A stretch of 64,000 bases of DNA from Labrenzia sp. OB1 (GCF_001624695.1 NZ_JSEP01000003.1:310001-374000), one strand, 5' to 3'; counted from the first letter of the stretch, positions 48,653 through 58,977 are shown. Made by a program: numbers and translations. Notes: generated by a model not told the origin, from the sequence alone.

Positions 48653-49999
48653 TCAGTTGCTGCTGTTATGGTGCGAAAAGGGTGGTTCGTCCACTCTGCC
48701 ATCATGCTCGAACACATCGCGCGGCCAACTCACGCGGACATGGGCCCCTGTTTGAGGAGGAGCCTGGTTGTCAAGGCTGAGCTTGGCGCCTGTGCGTTCC
48801 AGCAGGGTTTTGGCAATGAAGATGCCGAGGCCAAGCCCGCCGCCGGTTCCGTTTTGCGGCGTTTTACCGCTGCGTATCGAAACATACGGATCGCCGATCT
48901 TGCCGAGAATATCGACGGAGAATCCCGGACCGTCATCCCGGATCGAGATCGACAGCGTCTTGTTGTCCCAGCTGGCAGAAACATCGACGTGGGTGTCCGC
49001 GAAATCAAGGGCATTTTCGACAAGGTTGGCGAGACCATAGCGGATTGCGGCATTTCGTGTTCCGACGGGCTCGTCCCCTTTGCCCTCGTGAGTGCATTGG
49101 ATGGCGATCCCCGTTCCCCGGTGCGGATCGATGACATCCTCGAGAAGCTGGGACACGGGCATACGCTGGTAGGTTCGGTCCTGTTCACTCGACAGGCTGG
49201 TGAGTTGCCGCAGGATTCCCCGGCAGCGTTCCGATTGCGAACGGATCAGCGCCACATCCTCCGCGCGGCTGTCGGTGGCATCGAATTCGTCGGAAAGTTC
49301 CTTGGCAACCAGATAGATGGTCGCCAACGGGGTTCCCAGTTCATGCGCGGCGGCCGTCGCCAGTCCGTCCAGGGCGTTAAGGTGCTGCTCGCGGGCGAGG
49401 ACCAGTTCTGTCGCGGCCAATGCGTCAGCAAGCTGCCGCGCCTCCTCGGCGACCCTGAAGGCATAGATCGCCATGAAGCCGAGGGTCGAAACGAGAGCAA
49501 TCCAGATCCCGACCGAATAGACCACCGGCAGCCGGAACACCTCGTCCTCCGGCCAGGGCAACGGCAGGTGAAAAAACGCCAGCAAAGTGGCGCAGCCTGT
49601 CGCCAGAACTCCCAGCACGAACGTGTGCCGGATCGACAGGCCCGTCGCCGAGACCATGACCGGCGCCATCAGCAGGAAAGCGAACGGATTGCCCAGCCCG
49701 CCGGTCAACAGCAACAGACCGCTCATCTGCAGGATGTCGTAGGCAAGTTGCAGGGTAACGGCGCGTTCCGACAGACGCATGGCCGAAGGCCAGCGGATCT
49801 TCAGAAAGATGTTCAGCCAGGCCGACAACGCCACCATGGCGAAGGCGGGACCCGCGGGCAGGGGATAGCCGAGCCCCACGTGCACCACCAGCAGCGCGGC
49901 CGTCTGCCCGCCAACGGCGAGCCAGCGCAGGCGCACCAGCGTGTCGAGTTTCAGCCGTCTGTGCGGCAGGGTAATATAGGAGGCGGGTTGATCGGGCAT
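48653..49999 (-). CDS. regB: Redox sensor histidine kinase RegB/ActS
   Basis: This is a membrane kinase with six hydrophobic segments (TLVRLRWLAVGGQ start) and the quinone-sensing motif GGLGNPFAFL. The H-box is AAAHELGTPLATI. A Cys exactly 40 residues after the His, in SERCRGIL, matches the redox-active Cys of RegB, and the ATP-binding domain (NLVENALDFA, DDGPGF, GGGLGLGIFI) follows. The ATG at 49999 (MPDQPASY, 448 aa) is preferred; a 46-residue upstream extension is Pro/Gly-rich. It lies divergent from secB. Confidence 0.94.
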   Translation of the reverse strand: MPDQPASYITLPHRRLKLDTLVRLRWLAVGGQTAALLVVHVGLGYPLPAGPAFAMVALSAWLNIFLKIRWPSAMRLSERAVTLQLAYDILQMSGLLLLTGGLGNPFAFLLMAPVMVSATGLSIRHTFVLGVLATGCATLLAFFHLPLPWPEDEVFRLPVVYSVGIWIALVSTLGFMAIYAFRVAEEARQLADALAATELVLAREQHLNALDGLATAAAHELGTPLATIYLVAKELSDEFDATDSRAEDVALIRSQSERCRGILRQLTSLSSEQDRTYQRMPVSQLLEDVIDPHRGTGIAIQCTHEGKGDEPVGTRNAAIRYGLANLVENALDFADTHVDVSASWDNKTLSISIRDDGPGFSVDILGKIGDPYVSIRSGKTPQNGTGGGLGLGIFIAKTLLERTGAKLSLDNQAPPQTGAHVRVSWPRDVFEHDGRVDEPPFSHHNSSN

Positions 50000-50174
50000 A
50001 TGTTTCTTTTGAAGCTGAATCGGAACGCTGGCAAGGCCGTGGTACTTGTGCCGACCCGGCGTAGATGGTAGCCAGCCGCTGACAGGGTTGCCCGGTTGGC
50101 GCGGGCCGGCGGCCGGCTGGAGGTTTTTCCGGCTCACTATTTCAGATTCTCAGCGCGAAACGGAATGAGACACG

Positions 50175-50675
50175 ATGACCGATACCAATGACGGCGGCGC
50201 ACAGCCGCAGGCGGAAGGCGGCGCAGCGCCGGGCATGAACATCCTTGGCCAGTACATCAAGGACCTGTCTTTCGAAAACCCCAATGCCCCCCGTTCGCTG
50301 GCCCAGGGCGAACAGCCGAAACTCGACATCAACGTGAATGTCGGCGCACAGCAGATGGGAGACGACCAGTTCGAGGTCGTCCTGACCCTGACCGCCAAGG
50401 CCGAGCGCCCGGACATGGTCATGTTCAACGTCGAGCTTGTCTATGCCGGCATTTTCAAGATCACCGGCGTTCCGAAGGAGCACATGCACCCGTTCGTCAT
50501 GATCGAATGCCCGCGCATGATCTTCCCGTTCGCCCGCAACATCCTGTCCGAAGCCACGCGCAACGGCGGTTTCCCACCGCTGATGCTCGATCCGATCGAC
50601 TTCGCCCAGCTTTACCGCCAGAACATGGCGCAGCAGGCCGCGACCCAGCAGGCCGGCGACCAGAAGCCGAACTGA
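50175..50675 (+). CDS. secB: Protein-export chaperone SecB
   Basis: SecB holds presecretory proteins unfolded and passes them to SecA. The 166-aa protein has the LGQYIKDLSFENPNAP signature, the central KLDINVNVGAQQ, and the PFARNILSEATRNGGFPPL motif. It diverges from regB and is monocistronic with a strong terminator behind it. In many relatives it lies beside dnaQ, so the location here is different. Confidence 0.97.
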   Translation: MTDTNDGGAQPQAEGGAAPGMNILGQYIKDLSFENPNAPRSLAQGEQPKLDINVNVGAQQMGDDQFEVVLTLTAKAERPDMVMFNVELVYAGIFKITGVPKEHMHPFVMIECPRMIFPFARNILSEATRNGGFPPLMLDPIDFAQLYRQNMAQQAATQQAGDQKPN

Positions 50676-50701
50676 AGACTTTCGATCTGATGAAGTTTCA
50701 G

Positions 50702-50736
50702 ACCCGCGCCGGCGAACGCCCGCGCGGGTTTTTTTA
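50702..50736 (+). terminator. Terminator after secB
   Basis: ACCCGCGC (50702-50709) pairs perfectly with GCGCGGGT (50722-50729), followed by an uninterrupted T run. The convergent MoeB/ThiF gene ends 40 bp further on. Confidence 0.88.
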
Positions 50737-50775
50737 TATGCCGAGCTTCAAGACGCCGGACAAATAGCCCGCGCC

Positions 50776-51579
50776 TCACGCCTCTTCCAGCATCTCCGCC
50801 CAGCTTTTCGGGTTGTCGCCGTTCAGCGGGTTCTTGGGGGACTGCCTGTAGCGGATCGTTTCCATGCGGAAGCTTCGCGCGTCGAACATCATCAACCGGC
50901 GGACGAGCCCCTCGCCTGTCCCGGTCAGCTCCTTGATTGCTTCCATGGCCTGCATCGCGCCGATGATGCCGGGCAGTGCGCCGAGAACGCCGGCCTCCTC
51001 GCAGGTCGGCAGCAGGCCGTCGCGCGGTTTTTGCGGAAACAGACAGCGATAGGTCGGGTTGGGGGTGCCGTCCGGCCCTGTTTCGAACGGTCTCAACGTC
51101 GTGATGGACCCGTCGAATTGACCGATGGCGGCCGTCACCAGCGGCTTTTTCGTGAAATAGCAGGCATCGGAAACCAGATAGCGCGTGTTGAAATTGTCCG
51201 TTCCGTCGATCACCAGATCGTAGTCCGAAATCACCGAGATCGCATTGTGCCCGGCAAGGCGGACCGGATGCGGGATGACCTTCACATTCGGATTGAGCCG
51301 GGCAATCGCCTCCGCGGCGCTGGCGACCTTGGGCTCGCCCAGTTGGGTGGTGTCATGGATCACCTGGCGCTGCAGGTTGGAAAGCGACACCGTATCGTCG
51401 TCGACGATCCCCAGCGTGCCAATGCCGGCGGCCGCCAGATACTGCAGGACCGGAGCACCGAGACCTCCTGCTCCGACCACCAGAACCCGCGCATTCCTGA
51501 GCGTCTGCTGCCCGCCGCCACCAATCTCCCGCATGACGATGTGACGGGCATAACGTTCAAGTTCGGCTGGGGAAAGCAT
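50776..51579 (-). CDS. MoeB/ThiF-family adenylyltransferase
   Basis: An E1-like enzyme that adenylates the C-terminus of a ubiquitin-like sulfur carrier (MoaD or ThiS). The 267-aa protein begins RYARHIVMREIGG, has the ATP loop GAGGLGAPVLQYLAAAG, and DGTDNFNTRYLVSDAC. The zinc CxxC pairs of E. coli MoeB are not obvious: single Cys residues occur in YRCLFP and PTCEEAG. There is no rhodanese domain. Neither moaD nor thiS is nearby, so moeB versus thiF is left open. It is convergent with secB. Confidence 0.88.
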   Translation of the reverse strand: MLSPAELERYARHIVMREIGGGGQQTLRNARVLVVGAGGLGAPVLQYLAAAGIGTLGIVDDDTVSLSNLQRQVIHDTTQLGEPKVASAAEAIARLNPNVKVIPHPVRLAGHNAISVISDYDLVIDGTDNFNTRYLVSDACYFTKKPLVTAAIGQFDGSITTLRPFETGPDGTPNPTYRCLFPQKPRDGLLPTCEEAGVLGALPGIIGAMQAMEAIKELTGTGEGLVRRLMMFDARSFRMETIRYRQSPKNPLNGDNPKSWAEMLEEA

Positions 51580-51636
51580 TTCCGGTCCTGGTCAAATTGA
51601 AAGATTTCAAACGGTGAAGATCGCGGTCGAGGCTTC

Positions 51637-52686
51637 CTACCTCAATATCTTGCTCACCAGCCGGGCGGTGTAATCCACCATCGGGATCACTCGTGCATAG
51701 TTCAGCCGGGTGGGGCCGATAATGCCCAGAACGCCGACGATGCGCTGGTTGCTGTCCCGATAGGGCGATACCACCAGGGAGGAACCGGACAGGGAAAACA
51801 GATTGTTCTCCGAGCCGATGAAAATACGCACTCCGTCGCCCTTTTCGGCGAGGCCGAGCAGCTGGATGAGATCTTTCTTGTTTTCCAGATCGTCAAAAAG
51901 AAGCCGAATGCGTTCCAGATCCTCAACGGCGTCCAGGTCCGTCAGCAGATTGGAGCGGCCGCGCACGATCAGCGTGCCGGGATCATCGCCGCTTTCGCCG
52001 CCCCACACCGCCAGTCCGGCGTTGATGACCTTCTGGCTGAGCTGATCGAGTTCAGCCTGGTCCACGTCCCGGACCCGCTCCAGCTCGGTGCGGATCTGGG
52101 CGATGGTGCGGCCCTGGATCTGGGCATTCAGATAGTTGGCCGCTTCCACAAGAGCCGATGACGGCAGGCCGGCCGGCAGGTCGATCACCCGGTTTTCCAC
52201 CGAGCCGTCCTCGCTGACCAGAATGACCAGGGCCTTCAGCGGCTCGATGCGCACGAATTCGATATGCTTCAGCCGCATGTCGGTCTTGTGGGTCAGCACG
52301 ACACCGGCACCCATGGAAAGACCCGACAGCATCTGGCTGGCTTCCGTCAGCACCTGTTCGGCGGAATTCGTTCTTTGCGATGCCTTGACCTGAACGTCGA
52401 TGGCGCGGCGCTCGTCCTGGGTCAGATCGCCGACCTCCAGAAGCGCGTCGACGAAAAATCTCAGGCCGACTTCCGTCGGCAGGCGGCCGGCACTGGTATG
52501 GGGCGAGTGCAACAGTCCCAGATGTTCCAGATCGGTCATTACGTTGCGGACGGAAGCCGGCGACAGGGACATCGACAGGCTGCGGGAAACATTGCGCGAT
52601 CCGACCGGTTCCCCGGTTTCCAGATAGGTTTCCACGATCGAGCGGAAAATTTCGCGGGATCTTTTGTCGAGCTCACTGAGACTCAA
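51637..52686 (-). CDS. hrcA: Heat-inducible transcription repressor HrcA
   Basis: HrcA represses groESL and dnaK-type operons by binding CIRCE and is refolded by GroEL. The N-terminal winged helix ([29 protein letters not shown]) and the motif [20 protein letters not shown] are diagnostic; the C-terminus holds [22 protein letters not shown] at 52686 ([10 protein letters not shown], 349 aa) is chosen because GGAGA lies seven bases upstream; another TTG at 52725 adds 13 residues. It diverges from rph across about 185 bp, as in many alphaproteobacteria. No CIRCE was seen here. Confidence 0.93.
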   Translation of the reverse strand: MSLSELDKRSREIFRSIVETYLETGEPVGSRNVSRSLSMSLSPASVRNVMTDLEHLGLLHSPHTSAGRLPTEVGLRFFVDALLEVGDLTQDERRAIDVQVKASQRTNSAEQVLTEASQMLSGLSMGAGVVLTHKTDMRLKHIEFVRIEPLKALVILVSEDGSVENRVIDLPAGLPSSALVEAANYLNAQIQGRTIAQIRTELERVRDVDQAELDQLSQKVINAGLAVWGGESGDDPGTLIVRGRSNLLTDLDAVEDLERIRLLFDDLENKKDLIQLLGLAEKGDGVRIFIGSENNLFSLSGSSLVVSPYRDSNQRIVGVLGIIGPTRLNYARVIPMVDYTARLVSKILR

Positions 52687-52870
52687 GGCATGTTCTCCGA
52701 CTGATTGACCCGGTTTCTGGATCAAAAAACGTCATTCTCACATGATATAGGCGCAAAATGGGCTCCACGTGAAGCTGGGCCTTTACGGCGGATCAAGTTG
52801 GGGTCTACAAGGCCGGTAAGATTGGGAGGAAACAGCCGTTTCCATCGAGACTAGGTTGAAAGGAATATTC

Positions 52871-53584
52871 ATGCGTCCGTCCAAACGCGCTGCCGATGAA
52901 CTGCGTGCCGTCACTCTGGAGCGCAACGTCTCCAAACATGCTGAAGGCTCCTGCCTGATCAAATTCGGAGACACGCATGTGCTGTGCACCGCCAGTCTGG
53001 AAGAGCGTGTTCCGCCCTGGCTGCGCGGTCAGAACCGGGGTTGGGTCACGGCTGAATACGGCATGCTGCCGCGCGCGACCGGTGACCGGATGCGCCGTGA
53101 GGCAAGTGCCGGCAAACAGTCCGGACGGACCCAGGAAATCCAGCGGCTCATCGGCCGCTCGCTGCGCGCCGTCGTCGATCTCGAAGCGCTGGGCGAAGCG
53201 CAGATCACGGTCGATTGCGACGTCATCCAGGCCGATGGCGGCACGCGTACGGCGTCCATCACCGGCGCATGGGTCGCGCTCCGGGATTGCGTGGAGTGGA
53301 TGAAGTCCCGCGAAATGGTTTCCAAAGAGGTTCTCAAGGATTACATCGCGGCCATTTCCTGTGGCATCTATGCAGGTGCTCCGGTGCTCGATCTTGATTA
53401 TGCCGAGGACAGCACCGCGGAAACGGATGCGAATTTTGTCATGACCGGATCCGGCGGCATCGTCGAAATCCAGGGCACCGCGGAAGGCGCGCCTTTTTCC
53501 GAAGATGAATTCGGGCAGTTGCTGGGCCTGGCGAAGTCAGGCATCGGCAGGCTCGTCGACCTTCAGAAAATGGCGATACTTTAA
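52871..53584 (+). CDS. rph: Ribonuclease PH
   Basis: RNase PH trims the 3' end of tRNA precursors by phosphorolysis. The ATG at 52871 ([12 protein letters not shown], 237 aa) is supported by AAAGGA seven bases upstream; the longer frame adds five residues. [17 protein letters not shown] is the hallmark, with [14 protein letters not shown] and [15 protein letters not shown]. Forms a block with rdgB and hemW. Confidence 0.97.
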   Translation: MRPSKRAADELRAVTLERNVSKHAEGSCLIKFGDTHVLCTASLEERVPPWLRGQNRGWVTAEYGMLPRATGDRMRREASAGKQSGRTQEIQRLIGRSLRAVVDLEALGEAQITVDCDVIQADGGTRTASITGAWVALRDCVEWMKSREMVSKEVLKDYIAAISCGIYAGAPVLDLDYAEDSTAETDANFVMTGSGGIVEIQGTAEGAPFSEDEFGQLLGLAKSGIGRLVDLQKMAIL

Positions 53585-53596
53585 GGATCTGAGGGA

Positions 53597-54235
53597 ATGA
53601 GCCACCGGAAACTCGAGCCCGGCAAGCTGGTTGTTGCAAGTCACAACGCCGGCAAGGTCCGCGAAATAAACGAGCTGCTTCAGCCTTACGGGTTCGATGT
53701 GGTGTCAGCAGCCGAACTGGACCTTCCGGAACCGGAGGAAACCGGGTTGACGTTCGAGGCGAATGCCGCGCTCAAGGCGCAGGCGGCTGCGCAGGCCTCG
53801 GGGCTTCCCTCCCTGGCCGATGACAGCGGCTTTTGCGTGCAGGCGCTGAACGGCGATCCCGGCATCTATTCCGCGCGCTGGGCCGGTCCGGACAAGGACT
53901 TCGCAATGGCGATGCGCACGATCGAGGAAAAGCTGCACTCCCTCGGCGCGACCGCGCCGGAGCAGCGGCGCGGATCCTTTGTCGCCGTTCTGTGTCTGGC
54001 CTGGCCGGACGGGCATGAGGAGTATTTCCGCGGCGAAGTGGACGGCGAGGTGGTCTGGCCGCCGCGCGGCACGCAGGGATTCGGCTACGATCCGGTGTTC
54101 CTGCCCGATGGGCGGGACAGGACTTTCGGTGAAATGACGTCCGAGGAAAAGCACGGCTGGTCGAAAGACACGCCCGCGCTTTCCCATCGCGCCCGCGCGT
54201 TTCAGCTGTTTGCGCAGGGCTGTCTGGAAGGGTGA
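53597..54235 (+). CDS. rdgB: dITP/XTP pyrophosphatase
   Basis: RdgB cleans the nucleotide pool of deaminated purine triphosphates. The 212-aa protein has [12 protein letters not shown] at the N-terminus, [11 protein letters not shown], the catalytic [30 protein letters not shown] and SHRARAFQ. It follows rph by 12 bp and overlaps hemW by four bases (GTGA). Confidence 0.97.
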   Translation: MSHRKLEPGKLVVASHNAGKVREINELLQPYGFDVVSAAELDLPEPEETGLTFEANAALKAQAAAQASGLPSLADDSGFCVQALNGDPGIYSARWAGPDKDFAMAMRTIEEKLHSLGATAPEQRRGSFVAVLCLAWPDGHEEYFRGEVDGEVVWPPRGTQGFGYDPVFLPDGRDRTFGEMTSEEKHGWSKDTPALSHRARAFQLFAQGCLEG

Positions 54236-55404
54236 GCAATTTGGCGCAGCCAGGAACAAATGACGGCGGGTTCGGCATCTATGTGCATTGGCCGTTCTGC
54301 GCCGCCAAATGCCCCTACTGTGATTTCAACTCCCATGTTCGCCACCAGCCGGTTGACCAGGCCCGCTTTACTGCGGCCTTCGAACGCGAATTGGCGCATT
54401 TCGCAGACCTGACGAAAGGCAGAACCGTCCAGTCGGTCTTTCTTGGCGGGGGCACCCCTTCCCTGATGGATCCGGCGACGGTCGAACGCATCCTGACCGC
54501 GATATCCGGCCACTGGGCTTTGGATCCGGAGGTGGAAATCTCCATGGAGGCCAATCCCTCATCGGTGGAGGCCGAACGGTTCAGGGGGTACCGGGCCGCA
54601 GGCGTCAACCGTGTTTCCCTCGGTGTGCAGTCGCTGATCGACACGGACCTGAAACTCCTGGGCCGCCTCCACGATGCGCAGACGGCGCGCAAGGCCATCG
54701 AGACCGCCCGGGCCACCTTTCCGCGGTTGTCCTTCGACCTCATCTATGCCCGCCCGGGCCAGACGCTGGACGGCTGGCGACGGGAGCTTCAGAACGCCAT
54801 CGCACTCGCCGCCGACCATCTGTCGCTTTATCAGCTGACGATCGAGGAAGGTACGCGCTTCCACACGCTCTATCATGCCGGCAAACTCAAAATGCCGGAT
54901 CCCGAACTCGGCGCGGAATTCTATGAACTTACGCAGGATGTGACGGATGGGGCCGGATTGCCGGCTTATGAAGTGTCCAACCACGCCCGGCCTGGCGCTG
55001 AATGCCGTCACAATCTGGTCTACTGGCGTTATGGGGAATACGTCGGCGTCGGGCCGGGAGCGCACGGACGATTGACGGTCGGCGCCAGCCGTCTTGCCAC
55101 GGCAACGGAGCTTCATCCGGAGACCTGGCTGGAAAATGTCGAGCACAATGGCCACGGCATGATCGAAAATGCGGGCCTCGGTGAGGAAGAACAGGGCGAC
55201 GAATTTCTGCTGATGGGGTTGCGGCTCACCGAAGGCATCGATCTTGGCCGTTACGAGAAATTCTCCCATAGATCCATCGATCCCGACCGCCTGAACGCGC
55301 TTCTGGAACACGGAATGGTTGAGGAATTGGGGGAAAACCGTATCAGAGCGACGCGGGAAGGTTTTTTTGTGCTCGATGCGGTGGTCGCGGATCTAGCCTC
55401 GTAG
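54232..55404 (+). CDS. hemW: Radical SAM haem chaperone HemW
   Basis: HemW binds haem and delivers it to respiratory enzymes; it is related to, but distinct from, coproporphyrinogen dehydrogenase HemN. The 390-aa protein has the radical-SAM cluster C-x3-C-x2-C in [24 protein letters not shown], and the C-terminal HemN-like domain. The GTG start at 54232 overlaps the rdgB stop. The rph-rdgB-hemW order is common in alphaproteobacteria. Confidence 0.95.
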   Translation: MSNLAQPGTNDGGFGIYVHWPFCAAKCPYCDFNSHVRHQPVDQARFTAAFERELAHFADLTKGRTVQSVFLGGGTPSLMDPATVERILTAISGHWALDPEVEISMEANPSSVEAERFRGYRAAGVNRVSLGVQSLIDTDLKLLGRLHDAQTARKAIETARATFPRLSFDLIYARPGQTLDGWRRELQNAIALAADHLSLYQLTIEEGTRFHTLYHAGKLKMPDPELGAEFYELTQDVTDGAGLPAYEVSNHARPGAECRHNLVYWRYGEYVGVGPGAHGRLTVGASRLATATELHPETWLENVEHNGHGMIENAGLGEEEQGDEFLLMGLRLTEGIDLGRYEKFSHRSIDPDRLNALLEHGMVEELGENRIRATREGFFVLDAVVADLAS

Positions 55405-55773
55405 GACCTGGCGGGCGGTTCGGCAATTTAAGCTACCAAACTGATTTAAATGTCCTATCTCTGTTTGCAGTGCACAGAAGTTGCCGGTGAAAACGAGTTC
55501 CTTCGCAAAATTGAGCGCTTAGGGGTGTGTTTACATAACAAATAGCAGTATTGCGGGCGGCAGCCGGCAAAGCTATCCTGCTGCGATGCAACAGATCGGC
55601 GACCGTCCAATCGGAACGGATTGGTCACCCGGGAGTTGATCTGTTCAAAAGCGTTCGAGCATCCGGCGTTCAATTGATCGCGGGATGCGACGTGAGCTGC
55701 GATAACAGGCAGGCCGTTTTCAAAAATCGCCAATGGGGCTGGCGGCGGCTTAGAACTCAAAGGAGACGCGCCG
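55405..55773. other. Intergenic region between hemW and phaZ
   Basis: These 369 bp contain no convincing gene. An AT-rich patch (55430-55550) may include the phaZ promoter. The hairpin CCAATC-N6-GATTGG lies near 55610-55627. AGGAG close to the end is the phaZ ribosome-binding site. Confidence 0.5.
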
Positions 55774-57369
55774 TTGCCGTTTTATCACCTTTACGAGATG
55801 AACCATGCGGTTATGGCGCCGTTCAGAGCTATGGCCGACATGACCAGGCTCTATTTTCAGAACCCACTCAATCCATTGAGTCACACTGAGTACGGCCGTT
55901 CGGTTGCGGCGGGCTGCGAGGTGATGGAACGCACCACCCGGCGCTACGGCAAGCCGGCATTCGGCATCAAGGAAACGCCGGTCAGCGGCGTGCGTGTTCC
56001 GGTACATGAAAACACCGTCTGGAGCCGGCCGTTCTGCGACCTCATCCATTTCGAACGCGGGGTGACCACGCGGCGCAACGATCCGAAAATCCTGATTGTC
56101 GCGCCGATGTCGGGCCACTACGCGACGCTGTTGCGCGGTACCGTCGAGGCGCTGCTGCCGAATGCCGATGTCTACATCACCGACTGGATCGACGCCCGCA
56201 TGGTTCCGGTCCAGGACGGCAAGTTCGATCTCGATGATTATATCGATTATATCATTTCGATGCTGCACTATCTCGGGCCGGATGCCCATGTGCTCGGCGT
56301 GTGCCAGCCCTCCGTTCCGGTTCTGGCCGCCGTTGCGGTGATGGAGGACCGGGAAGACCCGTATGTTCCTTCAACCATGACACTGATGGGCGGACCGATC
56401 GACACGCGCGTCGCACCGACCGCCGTCAACGATCTCGCGGTTTCCAAGGGCATCGAATGGTTCAAGAACAACGTCATCATGAAGGTGCCCTTCCCGCATC
56501 CGGGCTTCATGCGAGACGTCTATCCGGGCTTCCTGCAGCTTTCCGGGTTCATGAGCATGAACCTGGACAGGCATGTCACCGCGCATCGCGACTTCTTCCA
56601 GCACCTCATCGAAGGGGACGGCGACAGCGCGGAAAAGCACCGTGATTTTTACGACGAATATCTGGCGGTGATGGATCTGACGGCGGAATTCTATCTGCAG
56701 ACCGTCGAATCCGTTTTCATCGACCATTCCCTGCCGAACGGCACCATGACGCATAACGGCCGTCTGGTTGATTGCACAAAGATCCGGCGGACGGCGTTGC
56801 TGACAGTGGAAGGTGAGAAAGACGACATCACAGGCCGTGGCCAGACGAAGGCGGCGATCGATCTTTGCACCAGCCTGCCTGCTGATATGAAAGCGCATTA
56901 CGAGCAGCCGAATGTGGGTCACTACGGCGTCTTCAACGGCTCCCGCTGGCGTGCAGAAATTGCTCCACGGGTGATGGACTTTATCCGCTCCAACCGGGCA
57001 GGTACTGTGAAAAAGACACCGGCCGCGCCGACTGCTGCCAAAAAGCCGGCCACGGCGGCAAACGCCAAAAAAACCGTCAAAAAACCGGTGCTGGCCACGA
57101 AGAAGAAAGCCGCGCCCAAGGGCGGTCCGCTGGAGAAAATCCTGCTCGTCAAGCCGGATGGTGTGGCCGACGATCTGAAAGCGATCAGCGGTGTCGGCCC
57201 GAAGTTGCAATCAGCCCTGAACGAGGCCGGGATCTTCCATTACTGGCAAATCGCCTCGCTGACGTCGGAGCAGATCGACGCGCTCGACAGCAAGCTTGAT
57301 TTTCGCGGCCGCATTGCCCGCGACAGGTGGATCGATCAAGCCCGAGAGTTGTCTGAAAAGGTGAGCTGA
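55774..57369 (+). CDS. phaZ: Intracellular PHB depolymerase with histone-H1-like tail and HhH domain
   Basis: PhaZ mobilises polyhydroxybutyrate granules. Residues 1-408 form the intracellular depolymerase: PFYHLYEMNHAVMAPFRA, the nucleophile Cys177 in VLGVCQPSVPV, an Asp near 350 (VEGEKDDIT) and His383 in VGHYGVFNGSRW. The TTG start is supported by AGGAG nine bases upstream and the family-like N-terminus. Residues 411-452 are a Lys/Ala/Pro-rich tail and 455-531 a helix-hairpin-helix-like domain (DDLKAISGVGPKLQSALNEA). At 531 aa it is about 110 longer than the usual about 420. The extra part may bind DNA. Confidence 0.9.
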   Translation: MPFYHLYEMNHAVMAPFRAMADMTRLYFQNPLNPLSHTEYGRSVAAGCEVMERTTRRYGKPAFGIKETPVSGVRVPVHENTVWSRPFCDLIHFERGVTTRRNDPKILIVAPMSGHYATLLRGTVEALLPNADVYITDWIDARMVPVQDGKFDLDDYIDYIISMLHYLGPDAHVLGVCQPSVPVLAAVAVMEDREDPYVPSTMTLMGGPIDTRVAPTAVNDLAVSKGIEWFKNNVIMKVPFPHPGFMRDVYPGFLQLSGFMSMNLDRHVTAHRDFFQHLIEGDGDSAEKHRDFYDEYLAVMDLTAEFYLQTVESVFIDHSLPNGTMTHNGRLVDCTKIRRTALLTVEGEKDDITGRGQTKAAIDLCTSLPADMKAHYEQPNVGHYGVFNGSRWRAEIAPRVMDFIRSNRAGTVKKTPAAPTAAKKPATAANAKKTVKKPVLATKKKAAPKGGPLEKILLVKPDGVADDLKAISGVGPKLQSALNEAGIFHYWQIASLTSEQIDALDSKLDFRGRIARDRWIDQARELSEKVS

Positions 57370-57614
57370 CTTTGGCAGACACCGCTCACGGACACCGAAT
57401 GACCTCCGACCGCAAATGGTTGAGGTCCGTCGGCGGGTGTTTGAAGCGCGGTCTGCCTCTTTGAAACACCCCGGTATTCTCCGATGGCCTAGGGGAATGC
57501 ATGTAACTTTCGACCGAAACAGGTGTTTTCGTCCTATACATTTCGTCCTCTATTGATTCTGCCGTTGCTGCCAAATACAAGTCCGGTCACACAGCGTGGC
57601 CGGAGGTTTTAATC

Positions 57615-58307
57615 GTGCTCAATATTTTTATCGGTTTCGATACGCGGGAAGCGGTCGCCTATCATGTTTGCGTCAACAGTCTGACGCGTCTGTCGAGCGA
57701 CGTTCTGGCAATTACGCCCCTCTCTCTCGGCAATTTGAAGACTTATGAGGAGACCCATTCGGATGGCTCCAATCATTTCATCTACAGCCGTTTCCTGATC
57801 CCTCACCTGATGAATTACAACGGCTGGGCGCTGTTCATGGACGGCGATATGATCGTGCGGGATGACATTGCCAAGCTGTTCGCCATGCGCGACGAAAGCA
57901 AGGCAGTGATGTGCGTCCATCACGATTACAAGACCCGGCAGACCACCAAGTATCTCGGCTCGAAGAATGAAAACTATCCGCGCAAGAACTGGTCGAGTGT
58001 CGTCCTGTGGAACTGCGGTCACCCGGCGAACCGGTTGGTGACGCCCGAATTCGTGACCAACGCCACCGGCGCCCAGCTGCACCGTTTTACCTGGCTAGAG
58101 GACGATCTTGTCGGCGAACTGCCGATCGAGTGGAACTGGCTGCCGGATGAGTTTGGCGCCAATCCGGATGCAAAGCTTCTCCATTTCACGCTCGGTACGC
58201 CGTGTTTTCATGAATACGCCAACGCGCCGATGGCTGCGGAATGGCACCGCGAAAAGCTTCTGGCGAATTATTCGTCCCAGCATGTGATCGACGGCCCTTT
58301 CGACTGA
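57615..58307 (+). CDS. Glycosyltransferase-like protein (GT-A fold)
   Basis: A 230-aa protein starting LNIFIGFDTREAVAYHVCVNSL, with the DxD-type motif LFMDGDMIV and LHFTLGTPCFHEY near the end, as in small GT-A (GT8-like) transferases. There is no transmembrane segment. The GTG start is set by GGAGG eight bases upstream (57602-57606). The acceptor and sugar are unknown; no polysaccharide genes are nearby. Confidence 0.75.
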   Translation: MLNIFIGFDTREAVAYHVCVNSLTRLSSDVLAITPLSLGNLKTYEETHSDGSNHFIYSRFLIPHLMNYNGWALFMDGDMIVRDDIAKLFAMRDESKAVMCVHHDYKTRQTTKYLGSKNENYPRKNWSSVVLWNCGHPANRLVTPEFVTNATGAQLHRFTWLEDDLVGELPIEWNWLPDEFGANPDAKLLHFTLGTPCFHEYANAPMAAEWHREKLLANYSSQHVIDGPFD

Positions 58308-58459
58308 GGGAGCGCTTTCCGTCAAAAAATACAATGCGTTAAGCTCGGATGGAAGGTTGTTCCGCCGGGCTTTTCCGTATGCGGCGGCGAAGTTCATCCA
58401 GTCACGAATCCTTGAAGCTTCGAAGGTTAATCCCCACCTGAAGGCCGTGGATGTCATAA

Positions 58460-58900
58460 ATGGATAGGACAATGACAACAACCAAAAGCTGCATGATCAA
58501 GCCTGCCTGGACGCCGGCGACCATCGGTCTGATGGTGCTGGGGTTCGTGGTGTTCTGGCCTCTTGGCCTTGCCATGCTCGCCTATATTCTCTGGGGTGAC
58601 CGCTTCGAGGGGATGTTCCGTGATGCAAAGGATCAGTGGCGGGGCAGCCCGCTGAAGGGAGCATTTGATCAGATGTCAAATACGACTGGCTATGCCCGTA
58701 CCGGCAACGTTGCGTTCGACGACTATCGCGAGCGTGAATTCAAGCGCCTTGAGGAAGAACGCGCGAAGCTCGACGCAATGCGCGCCGATTTCGACGAATT
58801 CCTCCGGGAGCTGCGCCGGGCACGCGATCAGGAAGAGTTCGACCGCTTCATGTCCAACCATGGCCGCAAGGCAGGTGGAACGGACGCTGCACCGGTCTGA
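58460..58900 (+). CDS. DUF2852 membrane protein
   Basis: The 146-aa protein has one or two hydrophobic segments (about 20-45; TIGLMVLGFVVFWPLGLAML), then GDRFEGMF and a long amphipathic coiled-coil-like C-terminus (YREREFKRLEEERAKLDAMR). This is the layout of DUF2852 proteins of unknown function, common in Hyphomicrobiales. The start may instead be ATG at 58472. Confidence 0.85.
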   Translation: MDRTMTTTKSCMIKPAWTPATIGLMVLGFVVFWPLGLAMLAYILWGDRFEGMFRDAKDQWRGSPLKGAFDQMSNTTGYARTGNVAFDDYREREFKRLEEERAKLDAMRADFDEFLRELRRARDQEEFDRFMSNHGRKAGGTDAAPV

Positions 58901-58947
58901 TCCTCTTCCCCAATTCCGGCTCACTCTCCTCCCAAGCCGGCATGACC

Positions 58948-58977
58948 GAGAGCGGTGCCCCGAAAGGCGCCGCTCTC
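58948..58977 (+). terminator. Terminator after DUF2852 gene
   Basis: GAGAGCGG-t-GCC (58948-58959) pairs with GGC-g-CCGCTCTC (58966-58977) around a CCGAAA loop. The following T content is modest, so it is a probable rather than certain terminator. Confidence 0.65.
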
